A DNA stretch of 64,000 nt from Rhodobacterales bacterium (GTDB lineage Bacteria; Pseudomonadota; Alphaproteobacteria; Rhodobacterales; Rhodobacteraceae): NCBI GenBank assembly GCA_021155205.1, contig JAJNPS010000018.1, forward strand, positions 62,001 to 126,000, written 5' to 3'. The translations under genes and the position numbers were made by a program. Shown here in pieces: positions 28,376 through 36,729 of the stretch; the first letter of the stretch is position 1; each line of letters begins with the position of its first letter. The notes under the pieces are model-generated. The model was given only the letters and a program-made list of their open reading frames with translations, searched no databases and was not told the origin of the DNA.

Positions 28376-29218
28376 TCAGGCGGGGTTGCAGATGTCCCTG
28401 ACGGATTGCAGCACGGCCTCGGGGGCAAAGACCCGCTCCAGCCAGTCGTCGCGGAAAATCACCGGGCGTGCCTGTGCGATGGCATGGAGCGCGCCGTCCG
28501 AGAACCTGCCTTCGGGAAAGACGCCAAAAGCGATCGCCAGTTCGATCGTCAGGTGACCGAGGATGAAATCCTTGGCGGCCTCATAGGGCACGCCGCGCCG
28601 CGCGGCCTCGTCCGTCGCCTCGCGCAGGGCCAGCGCCAGCGTCGCCCCCACGGTTTCCGACAGCGCCGGTTCCAGGATCGCCATCTGTTCGACCGTGCAG
28701 CGATGCGCCCGCATCACCGGGGCATAGATTGCGCGCGCCACCTCTTCGCAAAGCGCATAGTGGTCCTCGGGCCCCTGCATCAGGGCGCAGATGACGTGCT
28801 GGCGGGCCGCGATCCCGCCAAAGAAATCGGCCTTGCCCTCGGCCGTCACCTCGGCGTTGAAGATCGGCGGGTGGCAGGGATGGGTCACGAAATAGGTGAT
28901 GTCGTCGCGCGCCGGCATCTCGCCGGCATGGGGGGCTGCGGCGTCCAGCACGATGACCGCCGTACCGGGCCGCAGATCCCCGACAATCTGGTGGGCGACC
29001 TTGCCGATGGCGCGGTCCGGCACCGCCAGCACCACCACGTCGGCGTCGCGCAGGGCCGTGTCGAGATCGACGCATTGCGCGCCCGTCGCCTCGGCCAGCC
29101 GCGCGCGCCCCTCGGGCGAGATTTCGACCGGAGAGATCGCAAACCGCGTTGGCTGCAGGTTCTTCATCAGCCGGACGCCCATCTTGCCGCCTGCCCCGAG
29201 AAGTGCGATTTTCGTCAT
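28376..29218 (-). CDS. apnO: D-apionate oxidoisomerase (6-phosphogluconate dehydrogenase-like)
   Basis: A 280-residue protein with an N-terminal NAD-binding motif (IALLGAGGKMGVRLMKN, residues 4-20), DADVVVLAVPD, and a C-terminal helical domain of the phosphogluconate-dehydrogenase type. In characterised D-apiose pathways ApnO oxidises and isomerises D-apionate to 3-oxo-isoapionate. The assignment rests on family similarity and on the neighbours: oiaK, oiaX, apsD and apnL lie upstream in the same operon, and the start overlaps the oiaK stop by four bases. It is the last gene of the operon. Confidence 0.82.
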   Translation of the reverse strand: MTKIALLGAGGKMGVRLMKNLQPTRFAISPVEISPEGRARLAEATGAQCVDLDTALRDADVVVLAVPDRAIGKVAHQIVGDLRPGTAVIVLDAAAPHAGEMPARDDITYFVTHPCHPPIFNAEVTAEGKADFFGGIAARQHVICALMQGPEDHYALCEEVARAIYAPVMRAHRCTVEQMAILEPALSETVGATLALALREATDEAARRGVPYEAAKDFILGHLTIELAIAFGVFPEGRFSDGALHAIAQARPVIFRDDWLERVFAPEAVLQSVRDICNPA

Positions 29219-30573
29219 GTTCCGTCCTTTGCATGGGCGGGGGCGATGGGGCCGTCCCGCGTGGCGATGAAAAAATCGGGGCCGCCCATCTGCCCGCCTT
29301 TCAGAACCAGTTCCATGGCTGCGGCGTCGGCGCGATGCGCATCCAAGAGCGGCGCCCCCGGCGCAATGCGGGCCTTGGCGATCAGCGCGGTGATGCCCAA
29401 TGCGCGGGTCGCGTGGCTGGAGGTGTCGCCGCCCGCGATCACCGCGCGCGTCAGGCCCGCCTTGCGCAGGATGCCCGCAAGCATGTCGCCCATGGCCCCG
29501 GAAAGCTGCCGGTTGGCGTCGTCCGCAGCGATCCCGGCACTTGTCCGGGCGTCGGCAACGCTTGCCAGGACCGGATCGTCCGGGCCAAGGGCGGTGAACA
29601 GGATCGGGCTGCCGCCCCTGGCCAGGACATCCAGGGCCAACCTGGTGGCGCGCTTTGCCTCGGCGTTCCAGCCGCGGGGGTCGAGGGCCGCCCGCGCATC
29701 TACCCGAATGCCCGTGAATCCCTGCGCCTCGGCGAGCGTGATCTGGCGGGCGGTATCGGGCGAGGCGGAACCCGAGATCGCGACAATCTGGGTCACGCGA
29801 TCCGCCAACGTGACCTTGGCGGCACGCGGACGCGCCGCCACCAGCGCGTATTCGACCCCCTGCGAGCCCAGCACGAAGAGCGCCGCCGCTTCGGCCGCCT
29901 GCCACAAAAGCTGCCCTGCTGCCGCCAACGTGGTGTCATCCATCACGTCGATGGCCACGATCCGCGCGCCCGCCGCGACAACCTCGGCCAGCCGCGCAGC
30001 CCCCTGATCCGCGCCCAGTGCGACACAGTCCACCATGTCAATCGCAAGATCGGTCTGGCGCGCGATGTGCCGGCGCACATCCGCCTCGTCCATCGGGGTC
30101 ACGGGGTGGTGGCGCATCGTCGGATGACGGTCAAGCCGCGCCACCCCCTGCGGCGCGCGGGCGAAAAGATTGCCAAAGGCCTGCCAGCGGCCCAGCGCAG
30201 GGGCGGCAAGGATCATCGGTGCCCAGCCGCCGTCCGCCAGTCCGATCTCCGCCGCGCGGCCGATGGACCCGATACCGGGCGCGCTGTCCATGGTGGAGCA
30301 GGTCTTGTAATGCAGGATTCGCGCACCCGTCGCGCGCAGGGCGGCGAACATGCCGGGCAGATTTGCATCCATCCAGTCGGGGCTGCGGCTGCGGGCATCC
30401 CCCGCCACCCCGATGCCAAAGCGGTCCGGAAACCGCGCCAATGCCGCCGCGTCGGGCGCATCCAGGAACAGGACGGACGGATAGCCCGCAAACTCCAGCA
30501 CCTCCATCACGGCGGCCGCCCCGGTGAAGTCATCGCCGTACCAGGCCAGAGCGGGGGTCGCCGGGTTGGTCAT
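29215..30573 (-). CDS. oiaK: 3-oxo-isoapionate kinase (DUF1537 family)
   Basis: A 452-residue kinase of the four-carbon acid sugar kinase family. The N-terminal hallmark is WYGDDFTGAAAVMEVL near residues 11-26, then YKTCSTMDSAPGIGSIGRA. The C-terminal nucleotide-binding domain has AVIAGGDTSSHATRALG near 378-394. In the apiose pathway OiaK phosphorylates 3-oxo-isoapionate to its 4-phosphate. Without the neighbours the substrate would be unclear, since DUF1537 kinases also act on threonate and erythronate. The start overlaps oiaX by four bases and the stop overlaps apnO. Confidence 0.83.
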   Translation of the reverse strand: MTNPATPALAWYGDDFTGAAAVMEVLEFAGYPSVLFLDAPDAAALARFPDRFGIGVAGDARSRSPDWMDANLPGMFAALRATGARILHYKTCSTMDSAPGIGSIGRAAEIGLADGGWAPMILAAPALGRWQAFGNLFARAPQGVARLDRHPTMRHHPVTPMDEADVRRHIARQTDLAIDMVDCVALGADQGAARLAEVVAAGARIVAIDVMDDTTLAAAGQLLWQAAEAAALFVLGSQGVEYALVAARPRAAKVTLADRVTQIVAISGSASPDTARQITLAEAQGFTGIRVDARAALDPRGWNAEAKRATRLALDVLARGGSPILFTALGPDDPVLASVADARTSAGIAADDANRQLSGAMGDMLAGILRKAGLTRAVIAGGDTSSHATRALGITALIAKARIAPGAPLLDAHRADAAAMELVLKGGQMGGPDFFIATRDGPIAPAHAKDGT

Positions 30574-31814
30574 CGTGAAAAGCTGACGGCGGCGGCCAGC
30601 CCCTTGTCGTCACGGGCCGCGACATCGAGGGGGATGCCCGCCTGCGCTGCATCCCAGGCCGCACGCATCGCCGCCACGCCGCCAGCCGGTCCGAAGGGAT
30701 GCGCCATGATGCCACCCCCGGCCGCGTGGATCAGGTCCACCGACCCCAACGCCGCCCAGGTGCCGTGTACCTGCGCCGCTGACTGCCCCGAGGCGACCAC
30801 AGGCATCACCCCAAAGGGTGCATCCGGCCAGAGCGGTGTGCGCAACGAGCGTGCCGCGGCCACCACGCTGGCATCGCTTTCGCAGAATTTGTTCTGCAAT
30901 CCGTTCACATGCATGTGGTCGACGCCCGCGATACGCCAGATCTTTGACCAGGCGGCATAGTCATGGCCCAGCATCGGTGCCCGCGTCAGCGCGCCCCAGC
31001 CGTTGCGATGGGCATGTACCGGCAGGACCGCATGCCGGCGCAGGGCGACTATCCCGGCGATGCCGACGCTGTTCAGGCTGGCCATCACGCAGGTGCCGCC
31101 GAGGGACTGCACCAGATCGTGCCGCCGCTGCATCTGGTCGATCTCGCCGGTCAGGTTGAAGGCATACATGACCTTGCGTCCCGTCCGGTCGGCATGGGCG
31201 TTGATCACCCGCATCACGGCGCGGGCGCGATCGTCGAACGGGCAGGCCGGCCCGTCGGATTGCAGTTCGTCATCCTTGATGAAGTCGATCCCCGCCGCAC
31301 ATAACTGATCGACCAGCGCCGCCGTGCCGTCCGGCGTCAGGCCGACCGAGGGCTTGATGATGGTGCCGATCAGCGGGCGTCCCTGAACCCCGCAGAGCCT
31401 GCGCGTCCCCTCCACGCCAAAGGCCGGGCCGGGATAAGCGGCCGCGAATGCCGCAGGCAGCCGCAGGTCCAGCAGGCGCAAGCCCGAAAACTGGCGCAGC
31501 TCGAACAGGTTGCCCGCCACGGTCGCCATCAGGTTCGGCAGCGACGGCCCGATGTTGTCCAGGGGCCAGCTGATCGTCAGGCGCGCCTGTCGGTGGGGGC
31601 GGTCGGCACGCCCCGCGCCCGGCAGGGACGGACCCGGCACCGGCCCAAGATCCTCCAGATGCTCGATGCGCGCGGCCGCCCGCGCCTTCAGTTCCGGCGT
31701 CTCTCCCGGCACCGGCAGAAAGGTTCCGGAGGATTGCTCGCCCGCCAGGGCTGCCGCCGCCTCGGACAGATCATAGGCCGTCTCGATCAGATAATCCGCC
31801 TCGATCCGCGTCAT
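30570..31814 (-). CDS. oiaX: 3-oxo-isoapionate-4-phosphate decarboxylase, RuBisCO-like protein
   Basis: A 414-residue RuBisCO large-subunit homologue. The barrel motif GTIIKPSVGLTP is near residues 145-156 and the Mg2+/carbamate site FIKDDELQSDGP near 172-183. The loop 6 region of true RuBisCO is not conserved, so CO2 fixation is not expected. Among RuBisCO-like proteins, the position between apsD and oiaK points to OiaX, which decarboxylates 3-oxo-isoapionate 4-phosphate to a tetrulose phosphate. ATG 31814 overlaps the apsD stop by four bases. The stretch at residues 54-80 is Gly/Pro-rich and less conserved. Confidence 0.85.
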   Translation of the reverse strand: MTRIEADYLIETAYDLSEAAAALAGEQSSGTFLPVPGETPELKARAAARIEHLEDLGPVPGPSLPGAGRADRPHRQARLTISWPLDNIGPSLPNLMATVAGNLFELRQFSGLRLLDLRLPAAFAAAYPGPAFGVEGTRRLCGVQGRPLIGTIIKPSVGLTPDGTAALVDQLCAAGIDFIKDDELQSDGPACPFDDRARAVMRVINAHADRTGRKVMYAFNLTGEIDQMQRRHDLVQSLGGTCVMASLNSVGIAGIVALRRHAVLPVHAHRNGWGALTRAPMLGHDYAAWSKIWRIAGVDHMHVNGLQNKFCESDASVVAAARSLRTPLWPDAPFGVMPVVASGQSAAQVHGTWAALGSVDLIHAAGGGIMAHPFGPAGGVAAMRAAWDAAQAGIPLDVAARDDKGLAAAVSFSR

Positions 31815-32839
31815 CTCGGGCCCGCCTCCTGCTGATCCACCGCAACAACCTGCCCGATGCTCGCCGACCGGATCGCGGCCAGTGTCACGGCAAGCGTGCC
31901 GATGTTGTGCGCACCCGAAGGCTGCGGTTCGGCCCGCCCGGCCAGCACGTCCAGCACATGCGCCTGAAACGCCACGACCGACTCCTGGATGCCGTGCCAG
32001 GGCCGCGCGCCCCAGACCGGCAGGTCGGGTTCTGCATTCTCGGGCGCAGTCCCCGCACGGTGGCGGATCAGCCGGTAGCCCGCCGTCAGTTCCAGCGTGC
32101 CGCCGTCGCCTTCGACCAGAGCCAGCGTCTGCGGGAACAGGTCGGGATCGCGCTGCGTGAAAAAGCTGCATTCCACGCTGCTGACAGCGCCCGATGCGTG
32201 GCCGAGCGAGGCAACAAAGGCGTCCCGACCCGCCACATGCGGGTTCAGCCTCTGGGTGCGGCAATGCACATTGGCAACATCCCCGACAAGGAACCGCGCC
32301 AGATCGAACAGGTGCAGGCCCACATCGGTCAGGGCAAGGTCTGCCACCTCAGCCAGATAGGGCTGGTTGAAATAGATGTCATGGCCATGGCGGAACGACA
32401 GGCGCAGGAAACGCGGCACCCCGATTTCGGTCATCGCGGCCTTCAGCAGGCGAAACGGTTTCTGCCAGCGAAAATTCTCATGCACCAGCAACATGCTGCC
32501 CTTGGCGTCGCAGGCGGCCACCATGGCCGCAGCATCGGCGAGGGTCTCGGCAAACGGCTTTTGGCAGACAACCACCGGCACACCCGCCGCAAGTTCCACC
32601 AGCGCGCGGTGCGACGTTACGGTCGTTGCGATGTCCACGATTTCGGGGCGCTGTTCGGCCAGCATCGTGGCCGCGTCCTGATAGGATCTGGCCACAGAGA
32701 AGTCCCGCGCAAAGCCGTCTGCCTTGTCCAGGTCACGGTCACAGACGGCGATCACCTCGGCGCCCAGTTCAGCCCAGGCCTGCATGTGGTTGCGCGCAAA
32801 GAACCCGCATCCGATCAGGGCAATTCTTGGCCTCGTCAT
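31811..32839 (-). CDS. apsD: D-apiose dehydrogenase (Gfo/Idh/MocA family)
   Basis: A 342-residue oxidoreductase. The Rossmann motif IALIGCGFFARNH is near residues 6-18, the substrate-site motif VVCQKPFAETLADA near 92-105, and the C-terminal Gfo/Idh/MocA sheet contains LTDVGLHLFDLARFL near 185-199 with the conserved His. In the apiose pathway ApsD oxidises D-apiose to D-apionolactone. Membership of the sugar-dehydrogenase family is certain; the substrate is inferred from the operon. The start overlaps apnL and the stop overlaps oiaX, each by four bases. Confidence 0.83.
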   Translation of the reverse strand: MTRPRIALIGCGFFARNHMQAWAELGAEVIAVCDRDLDKADGFARDFSVARSYQDAATMLAEQRPEIVDIATTVTSHRALVELAAGVPVVVCQKPFAETLADAAAMVAACDAKGSMLLVHENFRWQKPFRLLKAAMTEIGVPRFLRLSFRHGHDIYFNQPYLAEVADLALTDVGLHLFDLARFLVGDVANVHCRTQRLNPHVAGRDAFVASLGHASGAVSSVECSFFTQRDPDLFPQTLALVEGDGGTLELTAGYRLIRHRAGTAPENAEPDLPVWGARPWHGIQESVVAFQAHVLDVLAGRAEPQPSGAHNIGTLAVTLAAIRSASIGQVVAVDQQEAGPR

Positions 32840-34629
32840 TCCGCCCCCCTTAGAAAGGCAACTGCAAAGGGCGCCAGGGTCTGCGGCACCTGCCCCGGCT
32901 TTTGCAGCCAGTCCGGGTCGGCGCCCGCCGCCGGGACCGTTGCGCTCGACAGGACATGCGTGGCACCGCGTGGCATCGGCAGGGCCGCGCTGCCCAGATT
33001 GGCGACCAGGCCGCAGCCATCCTGTGCGATCAGACCCGCAAGCCCATCGCCCGCAACCCGGCGCGCCACCTGCCCCGACAGATCCGCCGCCGCGCGGATG
33101 ACGTGCCAGATCGGGAACAGTTTTCCGCCCCCGCCGGGCGCCAACGGGCCTTGCAGCATCCCCAGGCACAGGCTGTCGACACCCTGCCCCGCCATCGCGG
33201 CCCATGCCCCGACCGTCCAGGCGGCACCGAAAAGCCCGCGTTGCCGGGGGTCGTCGCCGGCCATGGCGATCCGTGCCAGACCGGGATTCGGCGCGACACC
33301 TCGGCCATAGGGGTTTGACCGCATCCCGATGGACACAAGCCCCAGCCGCAGCGGCCGACCCGCCGCCAGCGCCTTGGCCGAGTCGAGGATTTGGGGCAGC
33401 GTCTCCAGCGTCTGCAGCACGGAAAGATCATCCGCCGCATGGACGATGGCGGTGGTCGAAAAGGTCACGAAATCCACCGCCGCCGCGTCCGGGCAACAGC
33501 GGTTCAGTTCGGTAAAGTTGGTCAGGGACCCGGTGCCGACCCTGGCGTCAGGAAACGCCGCGCGGACATGGGCGATCAGATCGCGCGGTGCGGGACCGCC
33601 GGGCCAGGGGCCTTCGGGCTGGTGGCTGGCCAGATAGGCCTTGGGCAGCGCGACCACGTGGCCCGGCACGATCCCCGCCCCGGCACAGGCGCGCGCAATG
33701 CTATCCAGGGCAGCATGGGGGTCCGACCCGTCCGGAATCACCACCTCCAGCGACAGCGCCCGTCCCCGAAAAGGTCCAAGCTGGCCCGCAGACACGCCCG
33801 GCCCGCAGCGCAACACGACGGGCAGGTCGCGCAGACCGGGCGCATCCTCCCGGTCCCCCGCATCCGCCGCCAGGGCCACGCCGGGACATCTCACGCCGGA
33901 CGCTGCAGGCGATGCCAGTCCGCGCGGCCCTGGCACGCCCGACAGGGTCAGCAAGATGTCCTGCGTGACCGTTTCGCCTATCGCCATGCGATAGGGCCTG
34001 GGCAGGGACAGGGGACGGCAATAGGTCTTGAACGACGCGTCCGACCAGTTGCGCTGGTCCTCCATCTCGAACACATCGCCCGTGAAATCAAGGCTGACCT
34101 CGATGCCGTCGATGGCATGGCGCAGTCCCCTGATCCCCGACACCGGCTGGCCGGGCGAGATCAGCGCCGGAAAGCGCGACTCGCGGCGGGTGCCGTCTGC
34201 ATGGATCACGCGCAACGGCTGACCTGCAACACCGGCCAGAGGGTGCAGCACGATGAACCCCGCCCGGTTGACGGTCAGGTCACGTTCCGCCGTCAAGACG
34301 AGCCTTGCCACCACCGCCGGGGTGCCGACCGACCTTGCCTCGACAACAAACTGACCGTGCAGCGCGCCCCCGCCCACCACAAACCGGCGGTCATAGTGCA
34401 GGTGCCCCGCCTGCTGGTCGATATTCTCGGCCAGGGTTTCGGTCGGCATCGTCGCCCAGTCGGCATCCCGCACCGGATAGGCGATGCGGCGCAACACTTC
34501 GACGCCGTGCCAGCCGATGCCGACAAGATCGCCCTCGGCAACCGTCAGGGTCAGCGGCCCCAGCGTGATCGGCCGCAGGGCTGGCTGACTGGCAGCGGTG
34601 CCATAGATCATGCGGGTGTCATCTGGCAC
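32836..34629 (-). CDS. apnL: D-apionate lactonase
   Basis: A 597-residue protein resembling the ApnL family, large lactonases that open D-apionolactone to D-apionate. A beta-rich N-terminal part contains VFEMEDQRNWSDASFKTY near residues 187-204, which I recall as typical, then a glycoside-hydrolase-like barrel and a short C-terminal beta domain. No signal peptide is seen, so it is cytoplasmic. It is the first gene of the five-gene operon, 50 bases below the GntR regulator gene and immediately behind the palindromic operator. An internal ATG at 34611 is possible. Confidence 0.8.
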   Translation of the reverse strand: MPDDTRMIYGTAASQPALRPITLGPLTLTVAEGDLVGIGWHGVEVLRRIAYPVRDADWATMPTETLAENIDQQAGHLHYDRRFVVGGGALHGQFVVEARSVGTPAVVARLVLTAERDLTVNRAGFIVLHPLAGVAGQPLRVIHADGTRRESRFPALISPGQPVSGIRGLRHAIDGIEVSLDFTGDVFEMEDQRNWSDASFKTYCRPLSLPRPYRMAIGETVTQDILLTLSGVPGPRGLASPAASGVRCPGVALAADAGDREDAPGLRDLPVVLRCGPGVSAGQLGPFRGRALSLEVVIPDGSDPHAALDSIARACAGAGIVPGHVVALPKAYLASHQPEGPWPGGPAPRDLIAHVRAAFPDARVGTGSLTNFTELNRCCPDAAAVDFVTFSTTAIVHAADDLSVLQTLETLPQILDSAKALAAGRPLRLGLVSIGMRSNPYGRGVAPNPGLARIAMAGDDPRQRGLFGAAWTVGAWAAMAGQGVDSLCLGMLQGPLAPGGGGKLFPIWHVIRAAADLSGQVARRVAGDGLAGLIAQDGCGLVANLGSAALPMPRGATHVLSSATVPAAGADPDWLQKPGQVPQTLAPFAVAFLRGAE

Positions 34630-34650
34630 GGCCGGTCCCCCCCTTGTCCT

Positions 34651-34667
34651 AACTGGTTATACCAGTT
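34651..34667 (-). promoter_or_regulatory. GntR/FadR-type operator of the apiose operon
   Basis: AACTGGT-TAT-ACCAGTT is a perfect inverted repeat with 7-base arms and a 3-base centre, close to the TGGTnnnACCA pattern of FadR-subfamily GntR regulators. It overlaps the -10 of the predicted apnL promoter. The regulator gene is directly upstream. Confidence 0.75.
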
Positions 34668-34683
34668 GAACGGGGTTGGTCAA
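34656..34683 (-). promoter_or_regulatory. Predicted promoter of apnL-apsD-oiaX-oiaK-apnO
   Basis: Minus strand -35 TTGACC (34683-34678), 16-base spacer, -10 TATAAC (34661-34656), which lies in the palindrome. A bound regulator would block it. The transcript would start about 20 bases before the apnL ATG. Confidence 0.55.
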
Positions 34684-35399
34684 TCGGCGCGCGGCGCTGT
34701 CCGGCGATAAAGCGCGTTCGCCCGCAACAGGTGATCGCTCATCGCTGCCGCCGCCCTGTCTGGTTGGCCGCTTGCGATGGCCCCCACGATCAGGCGGTGT
34801 TCCTGCAGGGTCAGAGGTTCCAGCCCCGGCACGGCGACCAGATCGACATGAAAGTCGTTCAGCCAGCGAAACAGGGCCTCGGCAAGGGCCACCCAGATCG
34901 GATTGCCGCTGATGAAGGCCACTTCGCGGTGAAACCGGCCATCCAGCATGCGGAACCGCGGGGCATCCGCGATCGCCTCGGCCTGTTCGGCCACAATGGA
35001 TTGCAATCGTTCAATATCCTGCACAGAGTGCCGGCGCGCCGCCAGTCGCGCCATTTCCGCCTCGAACGTCACGCGGGCGTCCTTCAGGTTCTCCAGACTG
35101 ACCGGCGAATGCATCAGCATGTGGCGCATGCTGTCGCTGACCTGGCCGAACATCCGCCCGATGGAGGGTTCGGCCACGCGCGCGCGCCCGCCGTGGCGGA
35201 TGGTGATCAGCCCCGACCGTTCCAGCGACTGCATCGCCTCGCGGATCGCGGGCCGCCCGACCGACAGGCCATCCATCAGCTCCCGCTCGGACGGAAGGGC
35301 GTCACCGGGACGCAGCGCGCCGCTTTCGATCATCCGCGCAAGATGCGCGCGGACATCTTCGTAAAGCTTGCGCTTGGGAACGGGTGATGGCGCGGTCAT
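34680..35399 (-). CDS. GntR-family (FadR/FCD) regulator, probably of apiose catabolism
   Basis: A 239-residue regulator. The N-terminal winged helix-turn-helix reads LPSERELMDGLSVGRPAIREAMQSLERSGL near residues 35-64, and the C-terminal helical FCD domain has the metal-ligand pattern with RFHREVAF near 158-165 and EHRLIVGAI near 201-209. Such proteins usually release DNA when a pathway intermediate binds. It is transcribed in the same direction as the apiose operon, with the palindromic operator in the 50-base gap. Start ATG 35399 is chosen over one at 35429. Confidence 0.86.
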   Translation of the reverse strand: MTAPSPVPKRKLYEDVRAHLARMIESGALRPGDALPSERELMDGLSVGRPAIREAMQSLERSGLITIRHGGRARVAEPSIGRMFGQVSDSMRHMLMHSPVSLENLKDARVTFEAEMARLAARRHSVQDIERLQSIVAEQAEAIADAPRFRMLDGRFHREVAFISGNPIWVALAEALFRWLNDFHVDLVAVPGLEPLTLQEHRLIVGAIASGQPDRAAAAMSDHLLRANALYRRTAPRAD

Positions 35400-35580
35400 C
35401 ACATGAGTTTGCCGTTTGCCTGCGGTCAATGCAAGCCGGTGTCAACGCCAATGCGCAAGCCTCCGGCGTGCGCGACCGGGCTGCAACCGGCTGCCCGGCG
35501 TCATCTATTCACAGGAACGTGAACGTCGCGCGCGGAAAGTCATGCAAATGTTAAGCATGTTAACACCCGTGGAGGCCGCC

Positions 35581-36729
35581 ATGGATCGCCGCACCTTCAA
35601 CCTCGGGCTGGCCGCAACCCTCGGATCGGGAGTGCTGCCGGGGATTGCACGTGCCGCCCCCGCCTATCCCGGCCCGAACGTCGTACTTGTCCGGTTCGGC
35701 GGCGGCGTGCGGCGCGCCGAGACCATCGACGAGGCAGCGACCTGGGCCCCCTATCTTCGGCAGGCGCTGGCGCCACGCGGCACCTTCATCCCCGACCTGC
35801 GCATCGACAGGCTGGACGGCGTCAACACCAGCCACGCCGAAGGCACGCTGAACCTGCTGACGGGGCGCTATCTGGCCTACCGTGATCTCAGCACCGAACT
35901 CCTGTCCGACCGGCTGGAGCCGACCGAACCCACTTTGTTCGAATACCTCCGCCGCCAGTTCAACCTTGCCTCGCATGAGGTGCTGCTGGTCAACGGCGAG
36001 GATCGTCCGCAGGAAGAATTCTTCGCCTTCGGCGTCAATGACCATTACGGTATCGACTTTCGCTCCGAAATGCTCAGCCTGCACCGCTACAAGCTTTACC
36101 GCACCAGGATGGCGCTGGCCGAGGGTGGGCTTACAGACGAGGCGCGTGCGAAAATCGAGGAAGAACGCGCCGGACTGCTCAAGGCCGATGCGCGCGGTGT
36201 GACCCCGGAACCCAGCCCGCAGGTCGAGGCGTTCTGGGCGCGCTGGCGGGCATCGTTCGGGGACGACGGGCTGCGCAATCCGCGTGGCGACCGGCTCTTG
36301 ACGGAACTGTCGGTGCGGGCAATGGCGGAACTGAAGCCGCGCCTGCTGATGGTGAACTATCAGGACCCCGACTATGTGCATTGGGGCAACCCGACCCACT
36401 ACACCCGGGCGATTGCCATCATCGACGAAGGGTTGCAGCGGCTGGTGGCGACGGCAGATGCCGACCCGTTCTACCGCGACAACACGATCTTCGTGATCAC
36501 CCCCGATTGCGGGCGCGATGCCAACCCGCTGGCCGAAGTGCCGTTCCAACACCATTTCAACTCGCGCTCGGCGCATGAAACCTGGGCGGTGATCTTTGGC
36601 CCCGGCATCACGCGCGGCGTGGTTGACAAGACCGTCGATCAGTCCGCCATCGCCCCCAGCATAGCCGCCATGATGGGCTTTGCCGCAACCCGGGCCGAAG
36701 GCAGCGCCATCGAAGGGATGTTCGCATGA
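35581..36729 (+). CDS. Tat-exported alkaline-phosphatase-superfamily protein
   Basis: A 382-residue protein with a twin-arginine signal (DRRTFNLGLAATLGSG, residues 2-17; cleavage near ARA at about 25). The body looks like the alkaline phosphatase/sulfatase fold: NVVLVRFGGGVRR after the signal, HAEGTLNLLTG near residue 87, and metal-site-like FVITPDCGRD and HHFNSRSAHETW near 306-340. The nucleophile Ser/Thr/Cys is not clear. The stop overlaps the start of a six-helix membrane-protein gene, suggesting a functional pair. Substrate unknown. ATG 35581 is chosen because the signal starts there. Confidence 0.72.
   Translation: MDRRTFNLGLAATLGSGVLPGIARAAPAYPGPNVVLVRFGGGVRRAETIDEAATWAPYLRQALAPRGTFIPDLRIDRLDGVNTSHAEGTLNLLTGRYLAYRDLSTELLSDRLEPTEPTLFEYLRRQFNLASHEVLLVNGEDRPQEEFFAFGVNDHYGIDFRSEMLSLHRYKLYRTRMALAEGGLTDEARAKIEEERAGLLKADARGVTPEPSPQVEAFWARWRASFGDDGLRNPRGDRLLTELSVRAMAELKPRLLMVNYQDPDYVHWGNPTHYTRAIAIIDEGLQRLVATADADPFYRDNTIFVITPDCGRDANPLAEVPFQHHFNSRSAHETWAVIFGPGITRGVVDKTVDQSAIAPSIAAMMGFAATRAEGSAIEGMFA

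Noticed and set aside
30570..31814. A true CO2-fixing RuBisCO
   Set aside because: Although the Mg2+ site is kept, the loop 6 region is not, no small subunit or phosphoribulokinase is near, and the context is the apiose operon.
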